Translations under genes and position numbers: made by a program
Shown: positions 17,332-28,000 of the stretch, one piece after another
Layout: the number at the start of each line of letters is the position of its first letter
Position numbering within the stretch: the first letter of the stretch is position 1
The notes under the pieces: model-generated
Told to the model about the DNA's origin: nothing
What the model saw: only the letters and a program-made list of their open reading frames with translations
The model's database searches: none
Assembly (NCBI RefSeq): GCF_004361885.1
Contig: NZ_SNWH01000001.1
Location: forward strand, 1-64,000
Reading direction: 5' to 3'
Source: Halomonas ventosae
GTDB lineage: Bacteria > Pseudomonadota > Gammaproteobacteria > Pseudomonadales > Halomonadaceae
Length of the DNA stretch: 64,000 bases

Positions 17332-19619
17332 TGGGTATCGAGAAGGGTATTGATAAGTGGCTGGCACGTCGTGGCGAGACATCGGCCGCCCCCGAGCGGG
17401 CCGTCGTCGTCAATGTCAGCCGTCGTCAGTTCCTGGCCGGCAGTGCCGGCCTGGCGCTGGGGCTCTACCTGGCGCCACTGGCTTCCTCGGCCGGCCGTCT
17501 TGCCGCCGAGGAACGCGCTGAGCAGGATGATATTTTTGCCCCCAATGCCTTCGTGCGGGTCGCCAGCGACGGCAGTGTCGTCGTGGTCGCCAAGCACCTG
17601 GAGATGGGGCAGGGCACCTACACAGGCCTTGCCACCCTGGTGGCCGATGAGATGGATGCCGACTGGCGCCGCGTAAGCGTGGAGGGAGCCCCGGCGGATA
17701 CCGAGCGTTACAAGAACCTGGCCTTTGGTCTACAGGGCACCGGCGGCAGTACGGCGATGGCCAACTCCTGGGAGCAGATGCGCCAGGCGGGCGCTACAGC
17801 GCGTGCCATGCTGGTGGCGGCCGCCGCCGAGCGCTGGGGCGTCGCGGCCGACACACTGAGCGTCAGCGAAGGGGTAGTGAGCCATGCCCAGAGCGGGCGC
17901 GAGGCAGGCTTCGGCGAGTTGGCCAAGGCCGCCGGCGAGCGTCCGGTACCGGAAACCGTCTCGTTGAAGGCGCCCGAGGACTTCACCCTGATCGGCAAGC
18001 AGGCACTCCCGCGCCAGGATAGCCCGGCCAAGACCGACGGCAGCGCCGTCTTTACCCAGGACATGACCCTGCCCGGTATGCTCATGGCGGTACCGGCCCA
18101 CCCGCACCGCTTCGGCGCTACCCTGAGCAGTGTCGACGACAGCCAGGCCCTTGAGGTTCCCGGCGTCGTCGGGGTAGTGCGCTTCGCCGGTGGAAACCGG
18201 CGCTTCGAGGGGGTAGCAGTGCTGGCGGAGAACACCTGGGCGGCCAGCCAGGGGCGCGATGCCTTGAAGCTGGAGTGGGACGAAAGCAAAGCTTTCGACC
18301 TGGGCAGCGACGAGATCATGGCGCGCTACCGCAAGCTTGCCGAACAGTCGGGCACAATCGCTACCCAACGTGGCGACACCGAGGCCGCCCTCAAGGAATC
18401 GGCCACGCTGATCGAGGCCGACTACGAGTTCCCCTATCTGGCCCACGCGGCCATGGAGCCGCTCAACTGCCTGGTCAAGCTGGGCGAGAAGCGCTGTGAC
18501 ATCTGGAACGGCGAGCAGTGGCAGACCATGGACCAGCAGGCCGTGGCTGAACTGCTGGGCATCGAACCACAGCAAGTCAGCCTGACCCAGCTTTATGCCG
18601 GCGGCAGCTTCGGGCGTCGGGCCAACCCGCACTCCGACTATGTCCTCGAGGCGGTGGCGATCGCCATGGCGGCCAGGGAGCAGGGCATCCAGGCGCCGAT
18701 CAAGATGGTCTGGATGCGTGAGGACGACACCCAAGGTGGCCACTATCGGCCGATGAATTTCCACCGCGGGCGGTTGGCTCTTGATAAGGAGGGCCGGCTC
18801 GTCGCCTGGCACCAGCGGCTGGTCGGCCAGTCGATCATGACAGGCACCCCCATGGAGAGCTTCATGGTCGAGGACGGGATTGACCCGACTTCCGTGGAGG
18901 GCGCGGCCAACCTGCCCTATGACGTCGCCAATCTGCAGGTGGAACTGCATATCCCCGAAGACATCGCGGTACCGGTGCAGTGGTGGCGCTCCGTGGGCCA
19001 CTCACATACCGCCTTTTCCACCGAGAGCCTGGTGGACGAAGCCGCGGCAGCTGCCGGCAAGGATCCTGTCGCCTTCCGGCGTGCGCTGCTCGCCGAGCAT
19101 CCACGCCACCGCGGCGTGCTGGAACTGGCTGCCGAAAAGGCTGGCTGGAATAAGCCGCTGGCCGAGGGTGGCGAGGGCGAGCGACGCGGGCGCGGCGTGG
19201 CTGTGCATGAGAGCTTCTCTTCCTACGTGGCACAGGTGGCCGAGGTCACCGTAAAGGGTGATGGCAGCTACCGGGTCGACCGGGTGGTGTGCGCGGTGGA
19301 CTGTGGCGTGGCGGTCAATCCGGATGTGATCCGCGCGCAGATGGAGGGCGGTATCGGCTTCGGTCTCTCTGCGGCCATGCGCGGCGAGATCACCCTCAAG
19401 CAGGGAGAAGTCCAGCAGGGCAACTTCGATGACTACAAGGTGCTGCGCATCCACGAGATGCCGACCATCGAGGTGCATATCGTACCGTCAAGCAAGCCGC
19501 CCACCGGCGTCGGCGAGCCGGGTGTGCCACCCATCGCCCCGGCGGTGGCTAATGCCCTGTTCTCCGCCACCGGTCAGCGTATCCGGCGCCTGCCGATCGG
19601 CAAGCAGCTGGAGAGCTAG
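17331..19619 (+). CDS. Molybdopterin-binding subunit of molybdenum hydroxylase, Tat-exported (IorB-like)
   Basis: This 762-residue protein belongs to the xanthine dehydrogenase superfamily. A twin-arginine signal, [20 protein letters not shown], sits at about residues 27-46, so the enzyme should be folded with cofactor and exported to the periplasm. Cofactor-binding segments include [29 protein letters not shown] and [14 protein letters not shown]. The catalytic Glu is expected in GVGEPGVPP near the C terminus. The 2Fe-2S partner is directly upstream and the maturation proteins XdhC and MocA-like are directly downstream. The substrate cannot be read from sequence; aldehydes or N-heterocycles are typical. 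Confidence 0.9.
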   Translation: MGIEKGIDKWLARRGETSAAPERAVVVNVSRRQFLAGSAGLALGLYLAPLASSAGRLAAEERAEQDDIFAPNAFVRVASDGSVVVVAKHLEMGQGTYTGLATLVADEMDADWRRVSVEGAPADTERYKNLAFGLQGTGGSTAMANSWEQMRQAGATARAMLVAAAAERWGVAADTLSVSEGVVSHAQSGREAGFGELAKAAGERPVPETVSLKAPEDFTLIGKQALPRQDSPAKTDGSAVFTQDMTLPGMLMAVPAHPHRFGATLSSVDDSQALEVPGVVGVVRFAGGNRRFEGVAVLAENTWAASQGRDALKLEWDESKAFDLGSDEIMARYRKLAEQSGTIATQRGDTEAALKESATLIEADYEFPYLAHAAMEPLNCLVKLGEKRCDIWNGEQWQTMDQQAVAELLGIEPQQVSLTQLYAGGSFGRRANPHSDYVLEAVAIAMAAREQGIQAPIKMVWMREDDTQGGHYRPMNFHRGRLALDKEGRLVAWHQRLVGQSIMTGTPMESFMVEDGIDPTSVEGAANLPYDVANLQVELHIPEDIAVPVQWWRSVGHSHTAFSTESLVDEAAAAAGKDPVAFRRALLAEHPRHRGVLELAAEKAGWNKPLAEGGEGERRGRGVAVHESFSSYVAQVAEVTVKGDGSYRVDRVVCAVDCGVAVNPDVIRAQMEGGIGFGLSAAMRGEITLKQGEVQQGNFDDYKVLRIHEMPTIEVHIVPSSKPPTGVGEPGVPPIAPAVANALFSATGQRIRRLPIGKQLES

Positions 19620-19621
19620 GC

Positions 19622-20602
19622 ATGCAGCATCTTGACCTGCAGGTCATCGAGCAGGCGTTGACCTGGGTCCGGGAGGGTGAGCCGGTGTGGCTGTGCACGG
19701 TGCTTTCCACCTTCGGCTCCTCGCCTCGGGAGCCGGGCTCACTGCTCGCCGCCCGTCGCGACGGTATCCACGTCGGATCGCTGTCCGGTGGCTGCGTGGA
19801 GGAGGACTTCCTGGCCCGGCTGCGCGACGGCGTCTTCGACGCGCCGATTAGCGAGATCCGTTACGGCGATGCCCAGGACGCGCACCCGCCCGGGGTGACC
19901 CTGCCCTGCGGCGGCATCCTCGATGTACTGGTAGAACGACTACCCCCCGAGCCCGCCAGCCTGGAGCATCTCGAGGTGCTCCAGGCCAGCCTGCTGGGAA
20001 GCCGGCCGCTGATCCGTCACGTGGTTCGCGACGGCGGCCGGTTCCACTTGAGCGAGGATGCCGGTCAGGGCGCGCGGGTGGAGCTGGACCCCGAGGGCCG
20101 TGCATGGCGGCTGCGCATCGGCCCGGCGGCCCGGCTGATCATCGCCGGCATTTCGCCGGTGGCACGGGCCTGTGCCGAGTTCGCCCGCGGCCTGGGCTTC
20201 GAGGTGATCGTCTGCGACCCCCGCAAGGAAATGCGAGCCGACTTCGAGGTGGCCGGCGTGGAGCTGCAGTCGGTGCTGCCCTCGCAGTTCATCGCCTCGG
20301 GTGCCTGCCATGCTGCCACTGCCGTCGTGGCACTGACCCATGACCCGCGCATCGATGACCTGGCGATGATCGAGGCGGTGCGCACCCCGGCCTTCTACAT
20401 CGGCGTGATGGGCTCGCAGCGCACCTCGCAGGCCCGCGCCGAACGGCTGCGACGCTCAGGGGGGCTTGACGAGGCCGCGATCGGGCGCATCCGGATGCCC
20501 ATCGGCCTGGCCCTGGGCAGCAAGACTCCGGCAGAGATCGCCCTGGCGGTGATGGCCGATATTCTCCGCGTGCAGCGCGGGCGGCCTCGCGATGCCCTCT
20601 GA
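19622..20602 (+). CDS. XdhC-family molybdenum cofactor insertion protein
   Basis: This 326-residue protein has the N-terminal XdhC domain (STFGSSPREPGS, GSLSGGCVEEDF, conserved Cys in LPCGGILDV) and a C-terminal Rossmann-like domain (LIIAGISPVARACAEFA ... VIVCDP; GVMGSQRTSQAR). XdhC proteins bind molybdenum cofactor, aid its sulfuration and hand it to the hydroxylase. The gene starts 2 bp after the Mo-subunit stop and overlaps the next gene, so it serves this enzyme. Confidence 0.88.
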   Translation: MQHLDLQVIEQALTWVREGEPVWLCTVLSTFGSSPREPGSLLAARRDGIHVGSLSGGCVEEDFLARLRDGVFDAPISEIRYGDAQDAHPPGVTLPCGGILDVLVERLPPEPASLEHLEVLQASLLGSRPLIRHVVRDGGRFHLSEDAGQGARVELDPEGRAWRLRIGPAARLIIAGISPVARACAEFARGLGFEVIVCDPRKEMRADFEVAGVELQSVLPSQFIASGACHAATAVVALTHDPRIDDLAMIEAVRTPAFYIGVMGSQRTSQARAERLRRSGGLDEAAIGRIRMPIGLALGSKTPAEIALAVMADILRVQRGRPRDAL

Positions 20603-21194
20603 GCCGCTGGTCGCCCTGGTCATGGCGGCAGGGCGCTCAAGACGCTTCGGCGGCGCCGACAAGCGCCGGGCCGTCCTGCCTGATGGCCGTAACCTGCTGG
20701 CGAGCAGTTGCCAGCTGGCGAGGGAGGCCTTCGCGGATGTCCGGGTGGTGCTGCGCGAGGAGGACGACCCGCTGGCGCTGGGGCTCGTCGACCCGGCGCT
20801 CGGGGTCGTCCGCGCCCCCGGCGGCGATGCGGGGCTGGGCGCGAGCCTGGCCGATGCCTTCACGGCCCTGGGGCGCGACCCGCTGCTGGCTGACTGCCTG
20901 GCGGCGGCGGTGCTGCTCGGCGATATGCCCGCGATTGCTCCCGATACCCTGCGACGGCTACGGGATCTGGCCGGCCGTGAGCTGATCCTGCGCCCTTGTC
21001 AGGGGGGGCGACCGGGGCATCCGGTGCTGTTCGGCCGTGCCTTCTGGCCGGCGCTGGAGCGGCTGGCGGGCGATACGGGCGGGCAGCCGGTGCTGCGCCA
21101 CCATCCGGCGAGCCTGCGCACTCTATCGGTTGCCGATCCCGGCATTCACCAGGATATCGACACCCCCGAGGCGCTCGCGGCCCTGGAAGGCTGA
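20592..21194 (+). CDS. MocA-like molybdenum cofactor cytidylyltransferase
   Basis: This 200-residue nucleotidyltransferase has LVMAAGRSRRFGGADK at the N terminus, GLGASL in the middle, RPGHPVLF and a closing DIDTPEALAAL. These are the MocA/MobA nucleotide-binding and metal-binding blocks, and the RPGHPV segment favours CTP-using MocA. It would turn Mo-molybdopterin into the cytosine dinucleotide used by this enzyme class. It overlaps xdhC by 11 bp and closes the operon. MobA (GTP) is the less likely alternative. Confidence 0.8.
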   Translation: MPSEPLVALVMAAGRSRRFGGADKRRAVLPDGRNLLASSCQLAREAFADVRVVLREEDDPLALGLVDPALGVVRAPGGDAGLGASLADAFTALGRDPLLADCLAAAVLLGDMPAIAPDTLRRLRDLAGRELILRPCQGGRPGHPVLFGRAFWPALERLAGDTGGQPVLRHHPASLRTLSVADPGIHQDIDTPEALAALEG

Positions 21195-21311
21195 CCCGCC
21201 TGAGCCCTGACGTTTTGAGTGTCTCACGTAGCGAGGGTGCCTGCTTGGCGCCGGAGTGGGTCTGGAACCGCTCTCGCCGTGTCTGGTTGGCCACTGCAGC
21301 ACTGCCTGAGA

Positions 21312-22082
21312 CTATGGCTTGAGGCGATAGCCACTCCTGAAGATCCAGCCGACCACCGCGAGCGCCGCGACCAGAAACAGCAGGATCACACCCAGACTGA
21401 CCAGCGGGCTGACGTCGCTGATGCCGTAGAAGCTCCAGCGGAAGCCGCTGATCAGGTAGACCACCGGGTTGGCCAGGGTTACCGCCTGCCAGAAGGACGG
21501 CAGCATGTCGATCGAGTAGAAGGTGCCACCTAGGAAGGTCAGCGGGGTGATGACCAGCAGCGGGACCAGCTGCAGCTTCTCGAAGCCATCGGCCCAGATG
21601 CCGATGATGAACCCCAGCAGGCTGAAGGTCACTGCGGTGAGTACCAGGAACACCCCCATCATCAACGGGTGATCGATGGAGTAGGGCACGAACAGCCGTG
21701 CCGTGACTAGCACGATGGCGCCGAGGATCAGCGACTTGGTCGCCGCCGCACCCACGTAGCCCAGCATCACCTCGACGTAGGACATCGGTGCCGAGAGGAT
21801 CTCGTAGATCGAGCCCGAGAAGCGCGGGAAGAAAATGCCGAAGGAGGCGTTGGAGACGCTCTGGGTGAGCAGCATCAGCATGATCAGGCCGGGCACGATG
21901 AAGGCGCCGTAGCTCACCCCGTTGACCTCGCTGATGCGGGTGCCGATGGCCGCACCGAATACCACGAAGTAGAGCGACGTCGAGATCACCGGCGACACGA
22001 TGCTCTGTAGCACGGTGCGCATGCTGCGGGCCATTTCGGCAAGATAGAGGGTCTTGGCGGATTGCAGGTTAAAACGCTTCAT
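21312..22082 (-). CDS. ABC-2 type transporter permease (YadH-like)
   Basis: This 256-residue membrane protein has six hydrophobic helices. The ABC-2 family signature is in [35 protein letters not shown], and [12 protein letters not shown] is the usual loop before the last helices. It is the exporter membrane subunit paired with the ATPase 2 bp upstream. The substrate is unknown. Confidence 0.87.
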   Translation of the reverse strand: MKRFNLQSAKTLYLAEMARSMRTVLQSIVSPVISTSLYFVVFGAAIGTRISEVNGVSYGAFIVPGLIMLMLLTQSVSNASFGIFFPRFSGSIYEILSAPMSYVEVMLGYVGAAATKSLILGAIVLVTARLFVPYSIDHPLMMGVFLVLTAVTFSLLGFIIGIWADGFEKLQLVPLLVITPLTFLGGTFYSIDMLPSFWQAVTLANPVVYLISGFRWSFYGISDVSPLVSLGVILLFLVAALAVVGWIFRSGYRLKP

Positions 22083-22084
22083 GC

Positions 22085-23023
22085 TTAGTGACGCTCCTGA
22101 ACCAGGCTGACGAAGATATCCTCCAGCGAGCTCTGGCGTGTGTGCAAGTCCTTGACCCGTAGCCCCACTGCCTCGATGTCGGCCAGCAGTCCCGAGATCG
22201 TCGACCCCTCTTCCTGGCGGGCGGTATCGTAGCTGTAGACCAGCGCATGCCCGTCGTCGGCAAGTGCCAGGCCGTGGCCCGCCAGCGACTCCGGCACCGT
22301 TTCCAGCGGCTCGTGGAGGTGAAGGGTCAGCTCCTTGCTGCCGAGCTTGCGCATCAGCGCATGGGTGTTCTCCACCAGCACAATCTCGCCGCGGCGAATC
22401 ACCCCGATGCGGTCGGCCATCTCCTCAGCCTCCTCGATGTAGTGGGTGGTGAGAATGATGGTCACCCCCTGGTCGCGCAGCCCGCGGACCACCTGCCACA
22501 TCTCGCGGCGCAGTTCCACGTCCACGCCCGCGGTGGGCTCGTCCAGGAACAGTACCTGCGGTTCGTGGGAGAGCGCCTTGGCGATCAGTACCCGCCGCTT
22601 CATGCCACCCGAGAGCTCCAGCAGCCGGTTGTGGCGTTTCTCCCACAGGGTGAGAGAGCGCAGCACCTTCTCGATGTGCGCTGGGTCCTTTGGCTTGCCG
22701 AACAAGCCGCGGCTGAAGCTCACCGTGTCCCATACCGTGGTAAAGGCCTCGCTGGTCAGCTCCTGTGGCACTAGGCCGATCATCGACCGCGCGGTGCGGT
22801 AATCGCGGACGTTGTCGTGACCGTCAACCAGAACCCGGCCGCGGCTGGCGTTAACCAGACCGCAGATCACGCTGATCAGGGTCGTCTTGCCGGCCCCATT
22901 GGGGCCGAGCAGGGCGAAGATCTCGCCCCGCTGGATCGTCAGGTCGATATCCACCAGCGCCTCGAAGCCATCGGCGAAGGTCTTGGAAAGCCCCGTGACA
23001 TGGATCATCGGCGCGTTACTCAA
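22085..23023 (-). CDS. ABC-2 type transporter ATPase (YadG-like)
   Basis: This 312-residue ATPase has Walker [10 protein letters not shown], signature LSGGMKRR and Walker [14 protein letters not shown] ~80-residue C-terminal extension follows. The best ribosome site (GGGAGA) favours a TTG start inside the end of the DUF6494 gene; an ATG five codons later is the alternative. It powers the permease encoded directly downstream. Confidence 0.87.
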   Translation of the reverse strand: MSNAPMIHVTGLSKTFADGFEALVDIDLTIQRGEIFALLGPNGAGKTTLISVICGLVNASRGRVLVDGHDNVRDYRTARSMIGLVPQELTSEAFTTVWDTVSFSRGLFGKPKDPAHIEKVLRSLTLWEKRHNRLLELSGGMKRRVLIAKALSHEPQVLFLDEPTAGVDVELRREMWQVVRGLRDQGVTIILTTHYIEEAEEMADRIGVIRRGEIVLVENTHALMRKLGSKELTLHLHEPLETVPESLAGHGLALADDGHALVYSYDTARQEEGSTISGLLADIEAVGLRVKDLHTRQSSLEDIFVSLVQERH

Positions 23024-23222
23024 GGGTGATGTCTCCCTCGAAGTCGAGTGCCAGGCTCAGGCCGTCTACCTCTACGGTGACCCGTGCTGGCAGCGTCTCG
23101 TGGCCCTTGAGATGCCCCTCGGCGAGCGCATGTCGCACGGCCTTCTCGATCTCCTGCTGGGTGGTGACGCCTACAGTCTTCAGCAGCTTGCGAACACTCT
23201 GTTGAAAGGCCTCGTCGTTCAT
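23016..23222 (-). CDS. DUF6494 family small protein
   Basis: This 68-residue protein ([20 protein letters not shown] start, [12 protein letters not shown] end) matches what I recall of DUF6494. It has a helical N-terminal half with [13 protein letters not shown] and a short beta-rich end, with no signal or membrane segment. Its stop overlaps the start of the ABC ATPase gene by 8 bp, so the two are coupled. A role with the transporter is inferred from position only. Confidence 0.75.
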   Translation of the reverse strand: MNDEAFQQSVRKLLKTVGVTTQQEIEKAVRHALAEGHLKGHETLPARVTVEVDGLSLALDFEGDITLE

Positions 23223-23392
23223 TTGCGATTTCTCCGGTGATGAGCGTTGGTGGCTCCCATCCTAGCGCGACTGGCAGGATGGAGCTCGGGGCCGCCGAGC
23301 CAAGGCCGTGTGGCCATGCGTCAGAGGCGGGGCGAATGCCGCCTCGAGCATCTTCTCTCGCATGCCGGGCAGGTGTTTTGCACGTGCGGGGA

Positions 23393-24268
23393 TCATCCGG
23401 ACTGCTGGCCATCGAGAAAGTCGTAGATGGCGGCAAAGTCATCCCGACCGCGTCCGTGGGCCGTCGCGCGACCATAGACCGCCTTGGCCAGGCTCGCCAG
23501 GAACAACGGCTGGTTCTCTTCATAGGCAGTCAGGTCCAGCAGATGGAGATCCTTGTGCATCAACTCGAGCGGAAACTGGGCCTCGTAGTCACGATCCCTG
23601 ATCAGTTGCGCCTTGCCTTTCAAAAATGGCGCGGACACCGGCAGCTCTGGCAGGGTGTCCATCAGGAACTCACGGCTGAAGCCTAACTTTTCGCCCAGCA
23701 GGGCCGTTTCTGAATACGCCAGCATGCTTTGCGCGAGCAGGGCATTGACCAGCATCTTGAACGCGCTGCCCTGCCCGGCGGGCCCGACGTGCAGGATCTT
23801 GCTGCCCATCTGTTCCAGTTGCGAGCGCGCGCTGTCGATATCGGCGGCCTCGCCACCGAGCAGGAATGTCAGCTCCCCGGTTTCGGCAGGCATTCTGGTG
23901 CCGGCCACCGGGCCGTCGATAAAGCGGATTCCGGCCGTGTTGGCCCTGTCCGCGCAGTATCGCGTAAAGGAGGGATTGACGGTCGAGCAGTTGACCCAGA
24001 GAGCGTTGGGGGCCATGGCAGCGACGAACCCCTGCTTGCCGAATGCCACCTCCTCGACGACCTCCGGTGAAGCCAGCATGGTATACACCACATCGGCGTT
24101 GGCGACGGCTTCGGCGGCCGAGTCAGCACGCTGGGCCCCGGCCTTCTCCAGCGCTCTGACGGGCTCGTCAGATCGGTTGAACACGGTGACAGTCAGCGAA
24201 GGGTCGTTGAGCAGGTTGCGGGCCATTCGACTGCCCATGATGCCTAGACCGATAAAAGCAACCTTCAT
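23393..24268 (-). CDS. NAD(P)-dependent 3-hydroxyisobutyrate dehydrogenase-like enzyme
   Basis: This 291-residue beta-hydroxyacid dehydrogenase has the nucleotide-binding start VAFIGLGIMGSRMARNL, the substrate motif GPVAGTRMPAETGELTFLLGG and the catalytic Lys segment GSAFKMLVNALLA. It oxidises a 3-hydroxyacid or reduces an aldehyde acid such as succinic semialdehyde or glyoxylate; the exact substrate is not visible. The frame is open upstream, but the ATG preceded by AAGGAGACGCCAATC gives the standard start. GTTGAT direct repeats lie in its upstream region. Confidence 0.85.
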   Translation of the reverse strand: MKVAFIGLGIMGSRMARNLLNDPSLTVTVFNRSDEPVRALEKAGAQRADSAAEAVANADVVYTMLASPEVVEEVAFGKQGFVAAMAPNALWVNCSTVNPSFTRYCADRANTAGIRFIDGPVAGTRMPAETGELTFLLGGEAADIDSARSQLEQMGSKILHVGPAGQGSAFKMLVNALLAQSMLAYSETALLGEKLGFSREFLMDTLPELPVSAPFLKGKAQLIRDRDYEAQFPLELMHKDLHLLDLTAYEENQPLFLASLAKAVYGRATAHGRGRDDFAAIYDFLDGQQSG

Positions 24269-24285
24269 GATTGGCGTCTCCTTGG

Positions 24286-24327
24286 GTTGATAAATTGTGT
24301 TGATAGCTCGTGTTGATGACGGTTGAC
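24286..24327. repeat. GTTGAT direct repeats in a 327-bp divergent gap
   Basis: GTTGAT is found at 24286-24291, 24299-24304 and 24312-24317, exactly 13 bp apart, and GTTGAC at 24322-24327. They lie 18-59 bp upstream of the leftward dehydrogenase start and could be a regulator's iterated sites. The rest of the gap between the dehydrogenase and the DUF3617 gene (24328-24595) shows nothing I recognise. Confidence 0.55.
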
Positions 24328-24595
24328 GCGCTGAATGGCCGCCACTTGATCGTTGACTTGGGCGACAAAGCCGCCGTGGCATCGTGACTCGGCCTGGCAG
24401 TGCCGTGCCCTGGTCGCCACACTGTAGCAAACAAGCCGACGCACAAGGATGACTGCGACAAGGTGTTCGTTTGATCACGACCCCGCGCCATCGCCTGTCC
24501 CGATCGGGGTCGGATTGGGGATAATCGTCGATTGGACTATGCTTGGGCCTCATGCCGAGGCTGTGGCATGCCATCCACCGCAGGGAGAAGTCCCC

Positions 24596-25048
24596 ATGAC
24601 GTTTCGCCCCTTTCTTGCCGGTTTGCTGCTGGCGTTGCCGCCATTAGCCGTCGCCGAGCCGCCCAACATTGCGCCGGGCCAGTGGGAATTCACCCGTATT
24701 ACTTCGGTGCAGGGTGACCTGCCGATCCCTGATCAGACCAAGACTCACCAGGAGTGCATCGCCCAGGGCGATATCAATGACGAGGCATTCAGCTTCATCG
24801 AGGAGGAGGAAGGCTGCGAGCTGCTCGAGCACGCGGTCACGGTCGACGGCCTGGACTACCGCATGGTTTGCCGGGCCGAGGGCGGCGAGGCCGATATCGT
24901 TGGTCGCATGGACTTCCTCGGCGAGCGTGTCGAGGGCAACGTCGACATCCTGGTCGCCTCGTCCGCAGGCGAGCTGCACATGACCACCACCCTGCAGGGG
25001 CAGCGCATCGGCGACTGCCGCGGCAACTCGCTATCGCCCGCTCAGTAG
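24596..25048 (+). CDS. DUF3617 family secreted protein
   Basis: This 150-residue protein has a signal peptide of ~20 residues (FLAGLLLALPPLAVAEP) and is probably periplasmic. The mature part starts APGQWEFTRIT and has paired Cys residues (QECIAQG, GCELL, MVCRAE, GDCRG), as in DUF3617 proteins. CAGGGAGAAG precedes the chosen ATG. Its last 7 bp overlap the end of the convergent RND pump gene. Confidence 0.8.
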   Translation: MTFRPFLAGLLLALPPLAVAEPPNIAPGQWEFTRITSVQGDLPIPDQTKTHQECIAQGDINDEAFSFIEEEEGCELLEHAVTVDGLDYRMVCRAEGGEADIVGRMDFLGERVEGNVDILVASSAGELHMTTTLQGQRIGDCRGNSLSPAQ

Positions 25049-28000
25049 TCGGCGGGCGTGTCGCCCATTTCGCGTTCCAGGCGGCGAGCCACGTCGCCCG
25101 GTGAGCCGGTGCGTCGCGCCAGCAGGTCGTAGGCGACCGGGACCACGAACAGCGTGAAGAGGGTGGCAGCGGCCAGGCCGCAGAGGATCACGGTGCCGAT
25201 CACTAGCCGGGTCTCGGCGCCGGCGCCGCTGGAGACGATCAGCGGTACCGCACCGGCCATCGTGGTGGCCGCGGTCATCACGATGGGGCGCAACCGCGTC
25301 ACCGCGGCCTCCACCAGTGCCTCGTGGAAGGCCACGTCCTGGTCGCGCAGCTGGTTGGCGAACTCCACGATCAGGATGCCGTTCTTGGCGGCAAGCCCCA
25401 CCAGCATCACCAGCCCCACCTGGCTGTAGATGTTGAGCGATTGTCCCGTCAGGTAGAGCCCCAGCAGGGCACCGCAGATCGCCAGGGGAACGCTGAGCAT
25501 GATCACGAAAGGATGCACGAAGCTCTCGAATTGTCCGGCCAGCACCAGGAAGACCACCAGGATGCCCAGGCCCAGCAGGAAGCCGGTAGCCCCGCTGGCC
25601 TCCTGATAGTCTCGGGAGGCGCCCTTGAAGTCGGTCTTGGCCTCGGGAGGAAGGAGCTCGTCGACGCTCGCCTCCAGGTACGCTAGAGCCTCGCCAAGCG
25701 GATAGCCGTCTTCAAGGTCGGCCTGCAGGGTGATGGCACGCACGCGGTTGAAGCGATTCAGCGTGCTAGGCCCGGCGAAGTCGTGCAGTGTCACCAGATT
25801 GCCCAGCGGGATGAGCTGGCCGGTACGCTGCGAGCGGACCCGCAGGCTCCCCAGGGTGGAAGGAGTGGGCCGCGCACCGGGTTCCCCCTCGAGGATCACG
25901 TCGTACTCCTCGCCGTCGTCCACGTAGCGGGTCACCCTGCGCCCACCGAGCAGCGTCTCCAGGGTTCGGCCGATCTCGGTGATGGTGACCCCCAGGGCGG
26001 CGGCCCGGGTGTAGTCGATGTCCACCCGCAGTTGCGGCTGATTCTCCTCGTAGTCGCTGTCAAGGGCGGCTAGGTGGGGGTTGTCCGCGCGGATATGCGC
26101 CATCAGCATATCGCGCCACTCGGCCAGTTGCTCATAGCTGCCGCCACCCAGCACGAACTGCACGGGCTTCTCGACGCTCGACCCGAAGCCCTGGCGCATC
26201 ACCGGGAAGGCGCGCACACCGGGCAGGTCGCCGAGCGTCTGGCGAATCTGATCCATGATCGCCCAGGCCGAGCGACGGCTGCCCCAGTCGGCCAGATTGA
26301 CGATCACGAAGCCGCTGTTGAAGTTCTCGATATTGCCCCAGCCGCGTGGCGCGCGGACCACCACGCGCTCGATCTCGCCGGCCTCTACCATGGGCAGCAG
26401 CCGCGCCTCGATCTCGTCCATGTAGTCGAGCATGTAATCGTAGGTGGCGCCCGGTGGGCCGTTGACCAGTACCCAGAAGTTGCCACGATCCTCCCGGGGA
26501 GTGTACTCATTGGGCAGCTCGCCGTTGAGCCATAGCATGCCGCCGACGATGCCGAGGAACAGCACCAGCACCAGCAGGCGTAGCCTGAGGACCCGCTCGA
26601 GCAAGCGGCGGTAGAGGCCGCGCGTGCGCTCCAGGATCGATTGCACGCCGTGGGCCAGGCGCCCCTCGTGCATGTCGGCCTTGAGGAGCTTGGAGGCCAT
26701 CATCGGCGTCAGGGTCAGCGCCAGCAGGCTGGAGATGGCCACGGCCGCGGCGAGGGTCAGGGCGAACTCGGAGAACAGCCGGCCGATGTCGCCCTGCAGG
26801 AAGCTCAGCGGCACGAACACCGCGATCAGCACCAGGGTCGTGGCGATCACCGCAAAGGCGATCTGGCGGGTGCCACGGAAAGACGCCACCAGCGATGTTT
26901 CGCCATGGTCATGCATGCGCCGGTGGATGTTCTCCAGCACTACGATGGCATCGTCGACGATCAGCCCGATGGCCAGCACCAGCGCGAGCAGGGTCAGCAG
27001 GTTGAGGGTGAAGCCCATCACCGCCAGGGCGGCGAAGGTGCCGATCAGGGCGATGGGCACCGTGACGGCCGGGATCAGGGTAGTACGCAGGTTGCCAAGG
27101 AACAGGAAGATCGCCACCACCACCAGGCCCATGGTGATGAACAAGGTCTGCACCACCTGGGCGATGGCGCCGGAGACGAATACCGAGGAATCGAAGTTCA
27201 GCGACAGTGACATGCCCTCGGGGAGGCTGTTCTGCACGCGCGCCATCTCGGCCTTCACTCCCTTGGAGATCTCCAGCACGTTGGCGGTGGATTGCTTTAT
27301 CATCCCCAGGCCCACCATGGGGATACCGTTGCCGCGGAAGAGGGTGCGCTCCTCCACGGCACCGATCTCCACCCGGGCCACGTCGCCCAGCCGCACCAGG
27401 TAGCCGTCGCTGCCCTGGGCGAGCACCAGGCTACGGAAATCCGCGGGGGTGGCGAAGTTGCGCGGCAGGCGCACGATGAACTGGCGCTCCCGGGACTCGA
27501 TGGCCCCGCCGGGCAGTTCGATGTTCTCAAGGCGCAGCGCATCCTCCACATCGCCGGCGGTGAGGCCACGGGCCGCCAGGGCATCGGCATTCAGCCATAC
27601 CCGCATGGCGTACTCGCGCCCTCCGCCGATGCGTACCTGGGAGACCCCGGGCAGCACCGAGAAGCGGTCCACCAGATAGCGGTTGGCGTAGTCGGTGAGT
27701 TCGGCCATGGAGAAACCCGCGCCGGACAGCGACAGCCAGATCACCACCTCGGAGCTGGAATCGGCCTTCTGCACCTCCGGCGGGTCCGCCTCCTCGGGCA
27801 GGTTGTCCAGCGACCCCGAGATGCGGTCACGGATGTCGTTGGCGGCCGCGTCGATGTCCATGTCCAGGGCGAACTCCACGCGGATGCTGGAGCGGCCGTC
27901 TTCGCTGGAGGAGGAGATCACCTCGATGCCGGAGACGCCGGAGATGCGATCCTCCAGCACCTGGGTGATGCGTGTCTCGACCACGCTGGCCGAAGCACCC

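Noticed and set aside
23260-23290. CCATCCT/AGGATGG inverted repeat as terminator
   Set aside because: The loop is long and there is no T run on either strand.
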